Assembly: GCA_020328045.1 (NCBI GenBank)
Contig: JAIXMY010000003.1
Span: 1 to 34,744, forward strand
Origin: Candidatus Endomicrobiellum pyrsonymphae
GTDB taxonomy: Bacteria > Elusimicrobiota > Endomicrobiia > Endomicrobiales > Endomicrobiaceae
Length of the DNA stretch: 34,744 bases
Reading direction: 5' to 3'
Positions within the stretch are counted from its first letter, which is position 1. Each line of letters begins with the position of its first letter. The position numbers and the translations under genes were made by a program. The notes under the pieces were generated by a model. The model was not told the DNA's origin. It worked only from the letters and a program-made list of their open reading frames with translations, and made no database searches. Below are positions 1-10,695 of this stretch, piece by piece.

Positions 1-319
1 AATCAATCGATCTCATACTTGTCGAAGTGTCAAGCGCCATTATAATATCAATACCTTGATCGTTTGATTGTTCAAATGCTTTTCCTCTCTGAGGTCTTGC
101 AACAGCAATGATAATCAATATCAACGCAAGATATTTTAAAATTTTCAAGAGATTTAGAAGATTTTCTTTAAATCTCGCGCCGTTATTTTCAAGAAGATTT
201 ATCAGCGAAAAACTTATATAGGGTTTAAATGCTTTTTTATTAATAATGTTTCTGTATGCATATACAAACGCTAAAAGCAAAAGAAATATTAAAAGATATA
301 GCGGATTTGCAAATTTCAT
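1..319 (-). CDS. BatA-like von Willebrand factor A domain protein, N-terminal part, truncated by window edge
   Basis: Reverse-strand translation from ATG at 319: MKFANPLYLLIFLLLLAFVYAYRN...VARPQRGKAFEQSNDQGIDIIMALDTSTSMRSID; N-terminal membrane segment then MIDAS-type DTSTSM motif; start overlaps the stop of the next ORF. Confidence 0.85.
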   Translation of the reverse strand, partial: MKFANPLYLLIFLLLLAFVYAYRNIINKKAFKPYISFSLINLLENNGARFKENLLNLLKILKYLALILIIIAVARPQRGKAFEQSNDQGIDIIMALDTSTSMRSID

Positions 320-1206
320 AACAACTCCAAAAGCTTTTTCGTGAAATTATAATTATTTTCTCTTTTTGTTTCATCAGGTGTAAAATCCGCATACCTTGCC
401 AAATTAAAAACTTTTAAGTAGTCTTTAAATTCATTGATATTAATTTCTTTAGGCATAATCGGTTTAATTTTGTCAAAAAATTCAGACGTCGTCATTTCTA
501 TAGCCTCAAAATTACATTTTTTAGATACATAAGATCTCAAAATTCTCGACATCGTATAATAAAAATTTCTCGCGCTTATATCGCTTCTAGTTTTGTACAA
601 ATCTTCCAAAGCGTTTAAAGCCTTAGTTTTAGGATCTATTTCAACTTGTTTTGATTTTTTTATATATTCAACAAAGCTCTTTACTGTAAATGCAGCATAA
701 ACAATAAACAATAACAATACAAAAAGAATTAAGACAACGTGCAAAGATTTTATCTTAAATTTTTTTAAAGCTTTTATATCTTTTATACCTTGCACTTGAG
801 CATTGTCTGCAACGCTTATAATTTCAACATGTTCTTCCGGAGTTAAAAATAGATTGCTCGTACCATCTGGATTTATATAGAAAACCGTTAAAGGGTTTAT
901 GGTAAATGATCCTGTTTTATACGCGGCAATATTGAAATCTAATTCATAAGTATTTTCTATGCTTGGCAAATGTTTAACATCTGAACTTATGATATCAAAA
1001 TCGTTAAAATGAAAATTCTGCTTTGCGGTTATTTGAGCATTTGGCGGCAGTTGGACTTTTACAGTAAAATTTATAACATCGCCAACATAAGCTCTGTTTT
1101 TGTTTAATGAAACTTCTATCGTCTCCTGAGCGTTTAAAAACGCACAAAAACAGAAAACAAATAAGCTATTTAAAATAATATGCTTGGCAAAAACACAATA
1201 TTTCAT
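316..1206 (-). CDS. BatD-like membrane protein of the bat (aerotolerance) locus
   Basis: ORF with signal peptide, Ig-like N-terminal part (VSLNKNRAYVGDVINFTVKV), central TM helix, cytosolic tail; lies between DUF58 and VWA genes with overlapping stops/starts. Confidence 0.7.
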   Translation of the reverse strand: MKYCVFAKHIILNSLFVFCFCAFLNAQETIEVSLNKNRAYVGDVINFTVKVQLPPNAQITAKQNFHFNDFDIISSDVKHLPSIENTYELDFNIAAYKTGSFTINPLTVFYINPDGTSNLFLTPEEHVEIISVADNAQVQGIKDIKALKKFKIKSLHVVLILFVLLLFIVYAAFTVKSFVEYIKKSKQVEIDPKTKALNALEDLYKTRSDISARNFYYTMSRILRSYVSKKCNFEAIEMTTSEFFDKIKPIMPKEININEFKDYLKVFNLARYADFTPDETKRENNYNFTKKLLELL

Positions 1207-2084
1207 CGCAAACCCGCTCGATGTTCTCTCTCTTTAAAAAATCTTATGAGAGGCTTTACATAAGATTCATTTGTATTTAAATTTATAATACCTACTTTGG
1301 CGTTTTTAAATATTCTGTCCGTTTTTTCATTAAGAGCTTTGCTCTTTTGTTTAAACAATTCTGCAACAGAAGAGCTGTCAACTATCATTGTCTCTTTTGT
1401 CTCGGGATCTTGCATTTCAATTAAACCCACTTTCGGCAAATCTTTTTCTCTGTTATCCTCTATTTTTATACATACCAAATCGTGTTTCTTTGCAGTTATT
1501 ATTAAATCTTTTTCATAATTTTCATCTTGAAAATCTGAAATAAGAAAAACAACCGCTTTTCTTCGCCATATTTCATTTATTGCTTTTAATGCCGTTGATA
1601 TCGATGTTTTTATGCCTGACGAATTTGAATCAAGAATCTCATTTATAATTCTTAAAATGGTGTTCTTCCCTTTTTTAGGCGTAATAATTTTTTCCACTTT
1701 ATCGGTAAAAGAAAGCATCCCAACTCTATCATTATTTTTTAAAGATGAAAATGCCAAAAGAGCAGTCACTTCTGCTGCAACTTCAGATTTTAATTTATCA
1801 GCGCTACCAAAGTTTTGTGATAATGAAATATCTATAAGAAATATTACCGTGAGTTCTCTTTCTTGTGAGAAAAGTTTTATATAAGGTTTGCCGTATCTGG
1901 CGGTAGCATTGTGATCAATACTTCTAAAATCATCACCAACTTGATATTCTCTGACTTCCACAAATTCTATCCCTTGCCCTTTAAAAACGCTTTGATACTG
2001 TCCTGCAAAAATTTCATTTACAAGTTTATTTGATTTTATTTCAAGCTGATGTATCTGTTTTTTTAATATATCCTTATCTAGCAT
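1203..2084 (-). CDS. DUF58 domain-containing protein
   Basis: Translation contains NKLVNEIFAGQYQSVFKGQGIEFVEVREYQVGDDFRSIDHNATARYGKPYIKLF, typical of DUF58 proteins. Confidence 0.92.
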   Translation of the reverse strand: MLDKDILKKQIHQLEIKSNKLVNEIFAGQYQSVFKGQGIEFVEVREYQVGDDFRSIDHNATARYGKPYIKLFSQERELTVIFLIDISLSQNFGSADKLKSEVAAEVTALLAFSSLKNNDRVGMLSFTDKVEKIITPKKGKNTILRIINEILDSNSSGIKTSISTALKAINEIWRRKAVVFLISDFQDENYEKDLIITAKKHDLVCIKIEDNREKDLPKVGLIEMQDPETKETMIVDSSSVAELFKQKSKALNEKTDRIFKNAKVGIINLNTNESYVKPLIRFFKEREHRAGLR

Positions 2085-2189
2085 TGAATTATCCTAAAAT
2101 CTGTATTTTGCCGATTGTCCACCAATTAATGCAGTCGATGGTAAACTTCGTTTGTCTCACGAAAAAAACGAATCCATGTTGTCGTCAAT

Positions 2190-2237
2190 TCCCCTTTCTA
2201 TGAAAGAGGTGGCATGCCAAGAGGCATTGACGGGGGG
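2190..2237 (+). repeat. Short palindromic intergenic repeat (hairpin module, family R2)
   Basis: TCCCCTTTCTATGAAAGAGGTGGCATGCCAAGAGGCATTGACGGGG; similar modules at ~16415-16456, ~22970-23010, ~23101-23135, ~31336-31385. Confidence 0.7.
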
Positions 2238-2240
2238 TAT

Positions 2241-2418
2241 TGTTCCTTAAAAACAAGTATAATTTAAGTGTACAGGGGTGTTGGAAGATTGAACGGGTGG
2301 GGCAAAGCCCGTAGTCATCAGGATCTCCAACACCACAAGGTAAAAGCTTGATGAGGTTGCAAATGTGCAAACTTTAGTTGAAAACAAGAAGCTAATATCA
2401 ACTAAAAGGATGCACAAA
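2241..2418 (+). ncRNA. Putative IS110-type bridge RNA / structured leader upstream of transposase remnant
   Basis: TATAAT at 2258-2263; perfect 9-bp stem GGTGTTGGA (2277-2285)/TCCAACACC (2326-2334) with inner ACGGG/CCCGT stem; second perfect 9-bp stem TTTAGTTGA (2373-2381)/TCAACTAAA (2398-2406); immediately 5' of an IS110-type ATG at 2419; partial copy at 23012-23101. Confidence 0.45.
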
Positions 2419-2502
2419 ATGCCAAAAACCTTATACACTGAATTTGTAGGCATCGATGTATCAGAAAACAAGTTGAACGTTTATGAAACAAAAAACAATC
2501 AG
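2419..2502 (+). pseudogene. IS110-family transposase, N-terminal remnant
   Basis: MPKTLYTEFVGIDVSENKLNVYETKNNQ matches the start of IS110 DEDD transposases; frame then runs into repeat sequence. Confidence 0.75.
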
Positions 2503-2630
2503 TTTTTCAAGGACTTCTTTCACCACTTTTTTCAGTGGGTTGATGAGGGAGGGGCAAAGCCTGACGGAAACAGAGAGAGTATAGTGCAAGCTACCTCCCA
2601 CACAAAATACCTTTCATGCGTTTGTCGTGA
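2503..2630 (+). repeat. Composite dispersed repeat (family R2) containing one arm of a perfect 43-bp inverted repeat
   Basis: 2503-2545 TTTTTCAAGGACTTCTTTCACCACTTTTTTCAGTGGGTTGATG is identical to the reverse complement of 34239-34281; followed by GGGGCAAAGCC and ATACCTTTCATGCGTTTGTCGTG, also found at 21562-21660 on the opposite strand. Confidence 0.8.
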
Positions 2631-2664
2631 CGTAAATAAGAAAATACGAACTTAAAAGACGAAA

Positions 2665-3663
2665 TTATTTTTTTATCCAAGACATTTTTGAGCGTAATCT
2701 TGCCCCAATTTTTTCAATCATTCTTTCGCTTACTTCTCTTCTTGCTTTATTGAAAAAAGGTCTGCCTGTTTTGTTTTCTTCAAGCCATTTGTTTGCAAAC
2801 TTGCTTGACTGAATATCTGCTAAAACATTTTTCATTTCTGCTTTTACGGCTGGTGTAATTAATCTCTTTCCGGTTACGTATTCACCGTATTCTGCTGTAT
2901 CGGAAATTGAATAATTCATTTTGCTGAGCCCGCCTTCAAATATCAAATCTACTATAAGTTTAACTTCGTGGCAACATTCAAAATATGCAATTTCAGGTTG
3001 ATAACCTGCTTCTACAAGGGTTTCAAAACCTGAATTTATAAGTTCTACTAAACCGCCACAGAGAACAGACTGCTCGCCAAATAAATCGGTTTCAGTTTCT
3101 TCCTTAAAAGTTGTTTCAAGAACTCCGCCTCTTGTCCCGCCTATAGCTTTTGCGTAGGCTAAAGCCAAATCTTTTGCTTTTCCGCTTGCGTTCTGCTCTA
3201 CAGCTACCAAACAAGGAACACCTTTGCCTTCCTCATATTGTCTTCTTACTAAATGTCCGGGACCTTTAGGAGCAATCATAATTACATCTAAATCTGAAGT
3301 AGGAACGATTTGCTGAAAGCGAATATTAAAACCATGCGCAAAACTTAAAACCGCGTTTTTTTTAATACTAGGTTTTATATCCTCTTCCCAAATCTTTCTC
3401 TGAACTTCATCTGGTAAGAGAATGTGAATCCAGTCTGCTTGCTTAACTGCTTCGGCAACACTTACCGGCTTCCAACCGTCTTCGATAGCTTTTTTATAGT
3501 TATCCCCACCAGGTCTTTGAGCGACAACAACGTTAACACCCGAATCTTTAAGATTTAGAGCGTGGGCATGCCCCTGACTTCCATAACCCAAAACAGCAAT
3601 AATTTTCCCTTTTAAAAGATTTAAATCTGCGTCATTGTCATAATACATTTTTGCTTCAGCCAT
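2665..3663 (-). CDS. ilvC: Ketol-acid reductoisomerase
   Basis: [22 protein letters not shown]...; start chosen at [11 protein letters not shown]; rest of KARI conserved ([16 protein letters not shown]). Confidence 0.97.
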   Translation of the reverse strand: MAEAKMYYDNDADLNLLKGKIIAVLGYGSQGHAHALNLKDSGVNVVVAQRPGGDNYKKAIEDGWKPVSVAEAVKQADWIHILLPDEVQRKIWEEDIKPSIKKNAVLSFAHGFNIRFQQIVPTSDLDVIMIAPKGPGHLVRRQYEEGKGVPCLVAVEQNASGKAKDLALAYAKAIGGTRGGVLETTFKEETETDLFGEQSVLCGGLVELINSGFETLVEAGYQPEIAYFECCHEVKLIVDLIFEGGLSKMNYSISDTAEYGEYVTGKRLITPAVKAEMKNVLADIQSSKFANKWLEENKTGRPFFNKARREVSERMIEKIGARLRSKMSWIKK

Positions 3664-4162
3664 TTCTTTTCTCCTTAATTTTAATAGTGTGTCCGCGTCC
3701 CAAAGCAACAACGCTTGTTCTGCATGTTTCTTTTATGCCGTAGGGCATAACTGTTTTTACAAAAGCATTAATTTTATTTTCGTTGCCCGTCATTTCAACA
3801 GTAACTGAATTTTGTGAAATGTCTTCAATTCTTGCCCTAAAAATACCAATAAGTTTAATGAGTTCATTTTGTGTTGATTTAGTCATATTTATTTTTATGA
3901 GAGCGAGACTTCTTTCAACGTATTCAGTATCTTTGAAATCGGTAACTTTTATGACATCGACAAGTTTGTTTAATTGTTTTGTAACCTGCTCAAGAATATA
4001 AGCACCCCCTTTGACGACAATAGTCATTCTTGAAATGGCAGGCTCTTCAGTTTCGCTTACGGAAAGCGAGTCTATATTGAAACCGCGCGCCGCAAAAAGA
4101 GTAGAAATTCTTGCAAGTACGCCAAACTTGTTTTCAACTAAAACTGAAACTGTATGCCGCAT
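3656..4162 (-). CDS. ilvN: Acetolactate synthase small subunit
   Basis: [38 protein letters not shown] domain; adjacent to ilvB and ilvC. Confidence 0.95.
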   Translation of the reverse strand: MRHTVSVLVENKFGVLARISTLFAARGFNIDSLSVSETEEPAISRMTIVVKGGAYILEQVTKQLNKLVDVIKVTDFKDTEYVERSLALIKINMTKSTQNELIKLIGIFRARIEDISQNSVTVEMTGNENKINAFVKTVMPYGIKETCRTSVVALGRGHTIKIKEKRNG

Positions 4163-4214
4163 ACTTCCTTCCTCCGCTTGCTAATGTGTAAGGATCTTGT
4201 ATTGTGAAAATTGT

Positions 4215-5945
4215 TTATCCGTTCATTCTAGTTATAATATCGTCGAGAGAAGCTCCGACTGGAACCATCGGAAAAATGTTCTCTTCTATCTCAACCCATA
4301 TATCAAGAACAATCGAAGCTTTTGCTTCTAACATCTTTTTTAAGGCAGGCACAACATCTTTTTTGTCTGTCACGCGTATTCCTAAAGCGCCATAGCTCTC
4401 TGCCCATTTTACAAAATCGGGAACATAAACGGGACATTTGTCTCTGCTTGGAGTATTGCACCACTTGGGGCATTTCTTACGTTTCGCAAGACAACTGTGA
4501 GAATATCTTTTGCCATAAAACATTTCCTGCCACTGACGAACATTGCCAAGGTACTGGTTGTTTAATATAGCAACTTTAACATCAATATCATTTAAAATCG
4601 CGACAGCCATTTCCTGCATATTCATTTGAAAAGAACCGTCGCCGGCTATGACTATAACCTCTTTATCAGGATTACCGAATTTTGCTCCTATACCTGCAGG
4701 ATAACCAAACCCCATAGCACCAAGTCCTCCAGAACTTAAAAACAAACGAGGATATTTTGCCTTATAATACTGCGCCGACCACATTTGGTGTTGTCCGACC
4801 TCAGTTGCAATAATTGCCTCACCTTTTGTGAGTTCAGAGATTTTTTCAATCACGTATTGCGGATGGAGTTTATCGTCGTTTCTATCATAGGATAAAGGGT
4901 GTTCTGCTTTCCAACCATCAATCGTTTTAATCCAATCTTTTCTTTCTTTTTTCTCTATCGTAGCTGACATTTCTTTTAAAACCGTTTTTGCATCGCCTAC
5001 TACAGGGATATCAACGTCAACAACTTTTGATATTGCAGTGGGATCTATATCTATATGAATTATTTCAGCTTTTTTTGCAAAATCACAGACCTTGCCGGTG
5101 CATCTGTCATCAAATCTTGCACCAACAGCTATAATGACATCTGCAGCCTGTACAGCTTTGTTTGCGCAAAAAGTTCCGTGCATTCCAAGCATACCTAAAC
5201 TTAAATTTGTATCAGGCGGATACGCTCCTACGGCAAGCAAAGTATTTGTAACCGGGATATCGGCCTTTTTTGATATCTCAATAATTTCTTTTTCTGCGTT
5301 GGAAGCAATAACTCCAGCCCCTATATAAAAAACAGGTCTCTCACTGTTATTTATGATATCAACAGCTTTTTTGATTTGTCCGGAATGTCCTTCATAAGTA
5401 GGCTTATATGAACGTATTTCAATTTTTTCCGGATAAATAAATTCACAAATCCCGCGCTGAACATCAATGGGAATATCAACTAAAACAGGTCCCGGTCTTC
5501 CTGTAGTCGCAATATAAAATGCCTCCTTTATAGTCCTTGCCAAATCCTTTACGTCTTTAACCAAAAAGTTATGCTTTGTTACAGGTCTTGTAATACCCGT
5601 AGTATCAGCCTCTTGAAATGCGTCTTGTCCTATCACATTTGTTGCGACCTGCCCCGTAATTGCAACCATAGGGACGGAATCCATATACGCGGCAGCAAGT
5701 CCAGTAACTATATTTGTGGCTCCCGGTCCAGAAGTAGCTATACACACGCCGGGTTTACCAGTAGAGCGAGCATATCCGTCAGCCATATGGGAAGCGGCTT
5801 GCTCGTGCCTTGTCAAAACAAAATTTAATTTTGATCCGTGAATTGCGTCAAATATCGGCAGAGTTTGTCCGCCGGGAAGACCAAAAGCTATCTCAACATT
5901 TTCCTTTAACAGGCTTCCTACTAAAATCTGAGCACCAGTTTTTTG
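4215..5945 (-). CDS. ilvB: Acetolactate synthase large subunit (TPP-dependent); first ATG at 5816 but coding similarity extends to ~5945
   Basis: ORF 4215-5816 plus in-frame upstream TGAQILVGSLLKENVEIAFGLPGGQTLPIFDAIHGSKLNFVLTRHEQAASHMADGYAR; in-frame TAA at 5946-5948; no ATG/GTG/TTG at the expected position. Confidence 0.9.
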   Translation of the reverse strand, partial: QKTGAQILVGSLLKENVEIAFGLPGGQTLPIFDAIHGSKLNFVLTRHEQAASHMADGYARSTGKPGVCIATSGPGATNIVTGLAAAYMDSVPMVAITGQVATNVIGQDAFQEADTTGITRPVTKHNFLVKDVKDLARTIKEAFYIATTGRPGPVLVDIPIDVQRGICEFIYPEKIEIRSYKPTYEGHSGQIKKAVDIINNSERPVFYIGAGVIASNAEKEIIEISKKADIPVTNTLLAVGAYPPDTNLSLGMLGMHGTFCANKAVQAADVIIAVGARFDDRCTGKVCDFAKKAEIIHIDIDPTAISKVVDVDIPVVGDAKTVLKEMSATIEKKERKDWIKTIDGWKAEHPLSYDRNDDKLHPQYVIEKISELTKGEAIIATEVGQHQMWSAQYYKAKYPRLFLSSGGLGAMGFGYPAGIGAKFGNPDKEVIVIAGDGSFQMNMQEMAVAILNDIDVKVAILNNQYLGNVRQWQEMFYGKRYSHSCLAKRKKCPKWCNTPSRDKCPVYVPDFVKWAESYGALGIRVTDKKDVVPALKKMLEAKASIVLDIWVEIEENIFPMVPVGASLDDIITRMNG

Positions 5946-5993
5946 TTAAATGAAGTATCCTTCCCACCTCTTATCACTTTAATTATCGTGTTA

Positions 5994-7643
5994 TCACTCT
6001 AAAACAGCGCCGGTATCAGCAGACTGTACCAACTTGGCGTAACGAGCCATGTAACCGGTTTTAACTTTAGGTTCAGGTTTTACAGTTTTAGCAATTCTTG
6101 CCTTTATTTCTTCATCGCTTAGTTCAACGTTTAATGTTCTTCCCGGTATATTTATATTGATGATATCGCCTTCATTTATTGCAGCTATCGTTCCGCCGGC
6201 AGCGGCTTCAGGAGAAATATGCCCTATGCAAGGTCCTCTTGTTCCTCCGGAAAAACGTCCGTCGGTAAGAAGAGCCACAGAATCGCTTAATCCCATGCCA
6301 TGCAACGTGCTTGTAGGGCTTAACATTTCTCTCATGCCCGGTCCGCCTGCAGGACCTTCATACCTTATAACGACAATATTGCCCGGAACTATCTTATTAT
6401 CGAGTATTGCTTTCATGGCGTCATCTTCAGAATTAAACACTCGCGCTTTGCCTGAAAAAATTTTCATCTTCTCACTTACCGCAGCTTGCTTTACAACAGA
6501 TCCGCTAGGCGCTATATTACCTCTTAGAATTGCAATACCGCCCTCAGGTTTGTACGGATTATTTGCTCTTATTACATCTTCGTCTAAAATTTTTGATGAT
6601 CTTGCAATTTCAACTACATCAGGACCGGTCACTGTTTTAGAATGGGTCAATTTGTTTTGAACCGCAAATAATACGGCAGGCACACCTCCGGCATTATCCA
6701 AATCTTCCATATAATGATCTCCTGCTGGTTCTAAGCATGCAATCTGTGGAGTCCTTTTAGAAATCTCGTCAAATAATTCCAACGGCAGTTTTATTCCCGC
6801 CTCGTGTGCTATGGCTGGAAGATGTAAAACTGTATTTGTAGAACCGCCTAAAGCCATATCTACAATAATTGCATTTTTAAAAGCGCCCAATGTTAAAATA
6901 TCGCGCGGTTTTATATTTTCTTTTACAAGTTCGACAACTCTTATTCCGGATTCATAAGCAATTCTTTTTTTCTTTGCGCTCACAGCAAGAGCAGTGGCAC
7001 ATCCTTGCAAAGACATTCCCATTGTTTCTGTCAAACAAGCCATAGTATTTGCAGTGTACATTCCCTGACAAGAACCCGCACCTGGGCATGCGGCTATTTC
7101 CAATTCTGACAACTGATGTTCTGTAATTTTACCTGCTTGAAATTGTCCGACGGCTTCAAAGGTATCTCTAACCATAGAGCGTCTTTTTTTTTCGTACATT
7201 CCTGTCATCATAGCGCCCGCAGTAACAACAATGGCAGGGATATTAAGTCTTGCGGCAGCCATAAGCGTTCCGGGTGTGACTTTATCGCAGTTTGACAAAA
7301 GAACAAGTCCATCAAGCATGTGTGCGTTAGCAACAGTTTCTACTAGATCAGCAATTATCTCCCTTGATCCTAAAGAATAGTACATACCACTATGTCCCAT
7401 GGCTATACCATCGCATACGGCAGGGACTCCGAAAATGAAGGGCACTCCGCCACCCGCAGCAACGCCTCTTTCTATGTATCTTTCCAAATCTCGCATAGCA
7501 ATATGACCCGGCACTAAATCTGAGAAAGACGAAGCAATACCTATGAAGGGCTTGTTTAAATCACTTGGACTAATTCCTGTAGAATACAACAAACATCTAT
7601 TTGGCGCTCTTACCGCGCCTTTTTTTATTTGATCGCTTCTCAT
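5994..7643 (-). CDS. ilvD: Dihydroxy-acid dehydratase
   Basis: [23 protein letters not shown]..., [42 protein letters not shown]. Confidence 0.97.
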   Translation of the reverse strand: MRSDQIKKGAVRAPNRCLLYSTGISPSDLNKPFIGIASSFSDLVPGHIAMRDLERYIERGVAAGGGVPFIFGVPAVCDGIAMGHSGMYYSLGSREIIADLVETVANAHMLDGLVLLSNCDKVTPGTLMAAARLNIPAIVVTAGAMMTGMYEKKRRSMVRDTFEAVGQFQAGKITEHQLSELEIAACPGAGSCQGMYTANTMACLTETMGMSLQGCATALAVSAKKKRIAYESGIRVVELVKENIKPRDILTLGAFKNAIIVDMALGGSTNTVLHLPAIAHEAGIKLPLELFDEISKRTPQIACLEPAGDHYMEDLDNAGGVPAVLFAVQNKLTHSKTVTGPDVVEIARSSKILDEDVIRANNPYKPEGGIAILRGNIAPSGSVVKQAAVSEKMKIFSGKARVFNSEDDAMKAILDNKIVPGNIVVIRYEGPAGGPGMREMLSPTSTLHGMGLSDSVALLTDGRFSGGTRGPCIGHISPEAAAGGTIAAINEGDIININIPGRTLNVELSDEEIKARIAKTVKPEPKVKTGYMARYAKLVQSADTGAVLE

Positions 7644-7722
7644 ATGTAACTCCCACTGTGTTTGTTTTTACTTCTGCGATGCAGTATTGTATCAAATTTT
7701 ATTTATTATGTGCAATTTTTCT

Positions 7723-7752
7723 GTACTTTTATCGGACAAAACAAAAGCACGG
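7723..7752 (-). repeat. Solo copy of R1 terminal palindrome
   Basis: GTACTTTTATCGGACAAAACAAAAGCAC, matching the R1 terminal hairpin GTACTTTTGTTTTGTC(T)GACAAAAGTAC. Confidence 0.6.
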
Positions 7753-7761
7753 AAGAAAAAA

Positions 7762-7790
7762 TTTGATTTTCTTTCAAAAACAAGTATAAT
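7762..7790 (+). promoter_or_regulatory. Sigma70-like promoter for tRNA-Asn
   Basis: TTTGAT (7762-7767), 17-nt spacer, TATAAT (7785-7790), ~30 nt upstream of the tRNA. Confidence 0.6.
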
Positions 7791-7820
7791 GAAGTGATAG
7801 TCATAAATGAGATATTTAGT

Positions 7821-7892
7821 TCCGACGTAGCTCAATGGTGGAGCAATCGGCTGTTAACCGATCGGTTGCTGGTTCGAGTCCAGCCGTCGGAG
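7821..7892 (+). tRNA. tRNA-Asn (GTT)
   Basis: Acceptor TCCGACG/CGTCGGA, T-loop GGTTCGAGTCC, anticodon loop CTGTTAA. Confidence 0.95.
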
Positions 7893-8115
7893 GTCTTGTA
7901 GTCAGCTAGCGCTGTGTTGATGTGATATATCGTAAATCCTCTGGCGGATTTTCTGTTGCTGCTCTAGAGCACAATATTCCCACAGAATCGGTTAACCAAT
8001 AATTGTGGCTATAAATATTATCTTGGCACATGATAATAATAGAGATTCACAAAAAATTCACAAAGATGACTTTAATTTAGTGCCTGAGCTAATGTACTAT
8101 TTAGTATAATGGGAT

Positions 8116-8795
8116 ATGAAGAAATTAGTTGCTCTAGTTTAAGTATATACGATGTTGTTGCCTTCATGTACAAAAAACTCAAAACCGGACTCAGGTGTAA
8201 CAGAAGTGATCGATAGAAAAAGTCATGATAAAATAAAAGTAAGAATTGAGTTAATAGCTAACGATACTTCGAGGAAAGTAGACGTGGAAATAGCTAAAGG
8301 TAGGACTATACAAGATGCTGTTATAGAAAATGTAGAAAAGTACGCAAGACTGGAGCAAACGGCAGTGTGGTTTGCATAATTGGTGGTGTCAAAAGCGAGT
8401 TTGAAAGATTTAAATTGTATTCCGCGCTGGGAGATAAGATTACTTACTTGCATCGTGATACGGCTGAGATAAAATGCCGAGAGCGAACAGGTAAAAATGG
8501 ATGAGTATGTGGTAATATTGAGATAACAATCAGAGCAGAAAAACCAAAAAGAAAAACGAATACAAATGGAAATGCTGAAAAAGCGCGATAATACTAGACA
8601 AATCTTTCGCAATTACAAGTCATCATTCGAAAAAATATTAAAAATGCAACTAAGGCTTTATTAGGCAACGAAATATTTGACAAGGTATGCAAAGAAACGA
8701 TGACGGAGAAGAAGCATTACGTAGAACTATTCGGCATGGAAAAGGACGAAGTATACATAAAATTGGAACGAGAAATGTCCGATGCCTAGAATTGA
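8116..8795 (+). pseudogene. Decayed lipoprotein / phage-like gene remnants
   Basis: MKKLVALV(stop)VYTMLLPSCTKN lipobox-like start with internal stop; further pieces in shifted frames (GVKSEFERFKLYSALGDKITYLHRDTAEIKCRE; SSFEKILKNATKALLGNEIFDKVCKETMTEKKHYVELFGMEKDEVYIKLEREMSDA). Confidence 0.4.
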
Positions 8796-8905
8796 GTATG
8801 ACGCATTTGAAAAAAGAAGAGAAATAAAAAATAATCAACTGCTACGAACTCGCGTCCGTAGCTTCAATAAGAATCGAGGAATCAACGATTAGGGCTTGGT
8901 GACTT

Positions 8906-9090
8906 GTGGTTGCACTTCCTTAGAGAGCGAGATTACGAGCGAAATAAAACAATTTTAACACTTTGAAGTGAAATCACCCATAAAGTCTGTAAGCTTTTTC
9001 GCAAGTTCTAAAGTTGTCTAAGAAATGTGAGGCGGATGAAGCTCAGCGGCAAAAGTTTTTGGTACTTTTGTTTTGTCTAACAAAAGCACA
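8906..9090 (+). repeat. Dispersed repeat family R1, copy A
   Basis: Shares CTTAGAG..CGAGATTA.GAGCG, TTTTTCGCAAGTTCTAAA.TTG.CTAA.AAATG.GA.GC, GGTACTTTTGTTTTGTC.AACAAAAG with 30471-30670 and 32841-33042. Confidence 0.8.
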
Positions 9091-9144
9091 GGAGGTTGCA
9101 ACGAATATGGATAAAATTGTAGAATAAGCGGGAAGCGGAGATGA

Positions 9145-10611
<1,467 letters not shown>

Positions 10612-10695
10612 TAGTTGAACAATAGAAGATAGGCAGGATAACAGCGAAGATTTAGGGGTTTTAAGATTAGGTGTTTGTAAGGAAGAAAAGTAACG

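Noticed and set aside
2365-2655. 96-aa ORF as an intact protein
   Set aside because: Only ~28 residues from the ATG at 2419 look like a transposase; the rest translates repeat sequence (FFKDFFHHFFQWVDEGG) shared with 34141-34392.
6157-6660. 167-aa plus-strand ORF
   Set aside because: Fully antisense to ilvD, whose protein is strongly conserved; shadow ORF.
8223-8612. 129-aa minus-strand ORF in the relic region
   Set aside because: Composition (Ser/Phe/Ile rich, antisense of the coding-like plus strand) suggests a shadow ORF.
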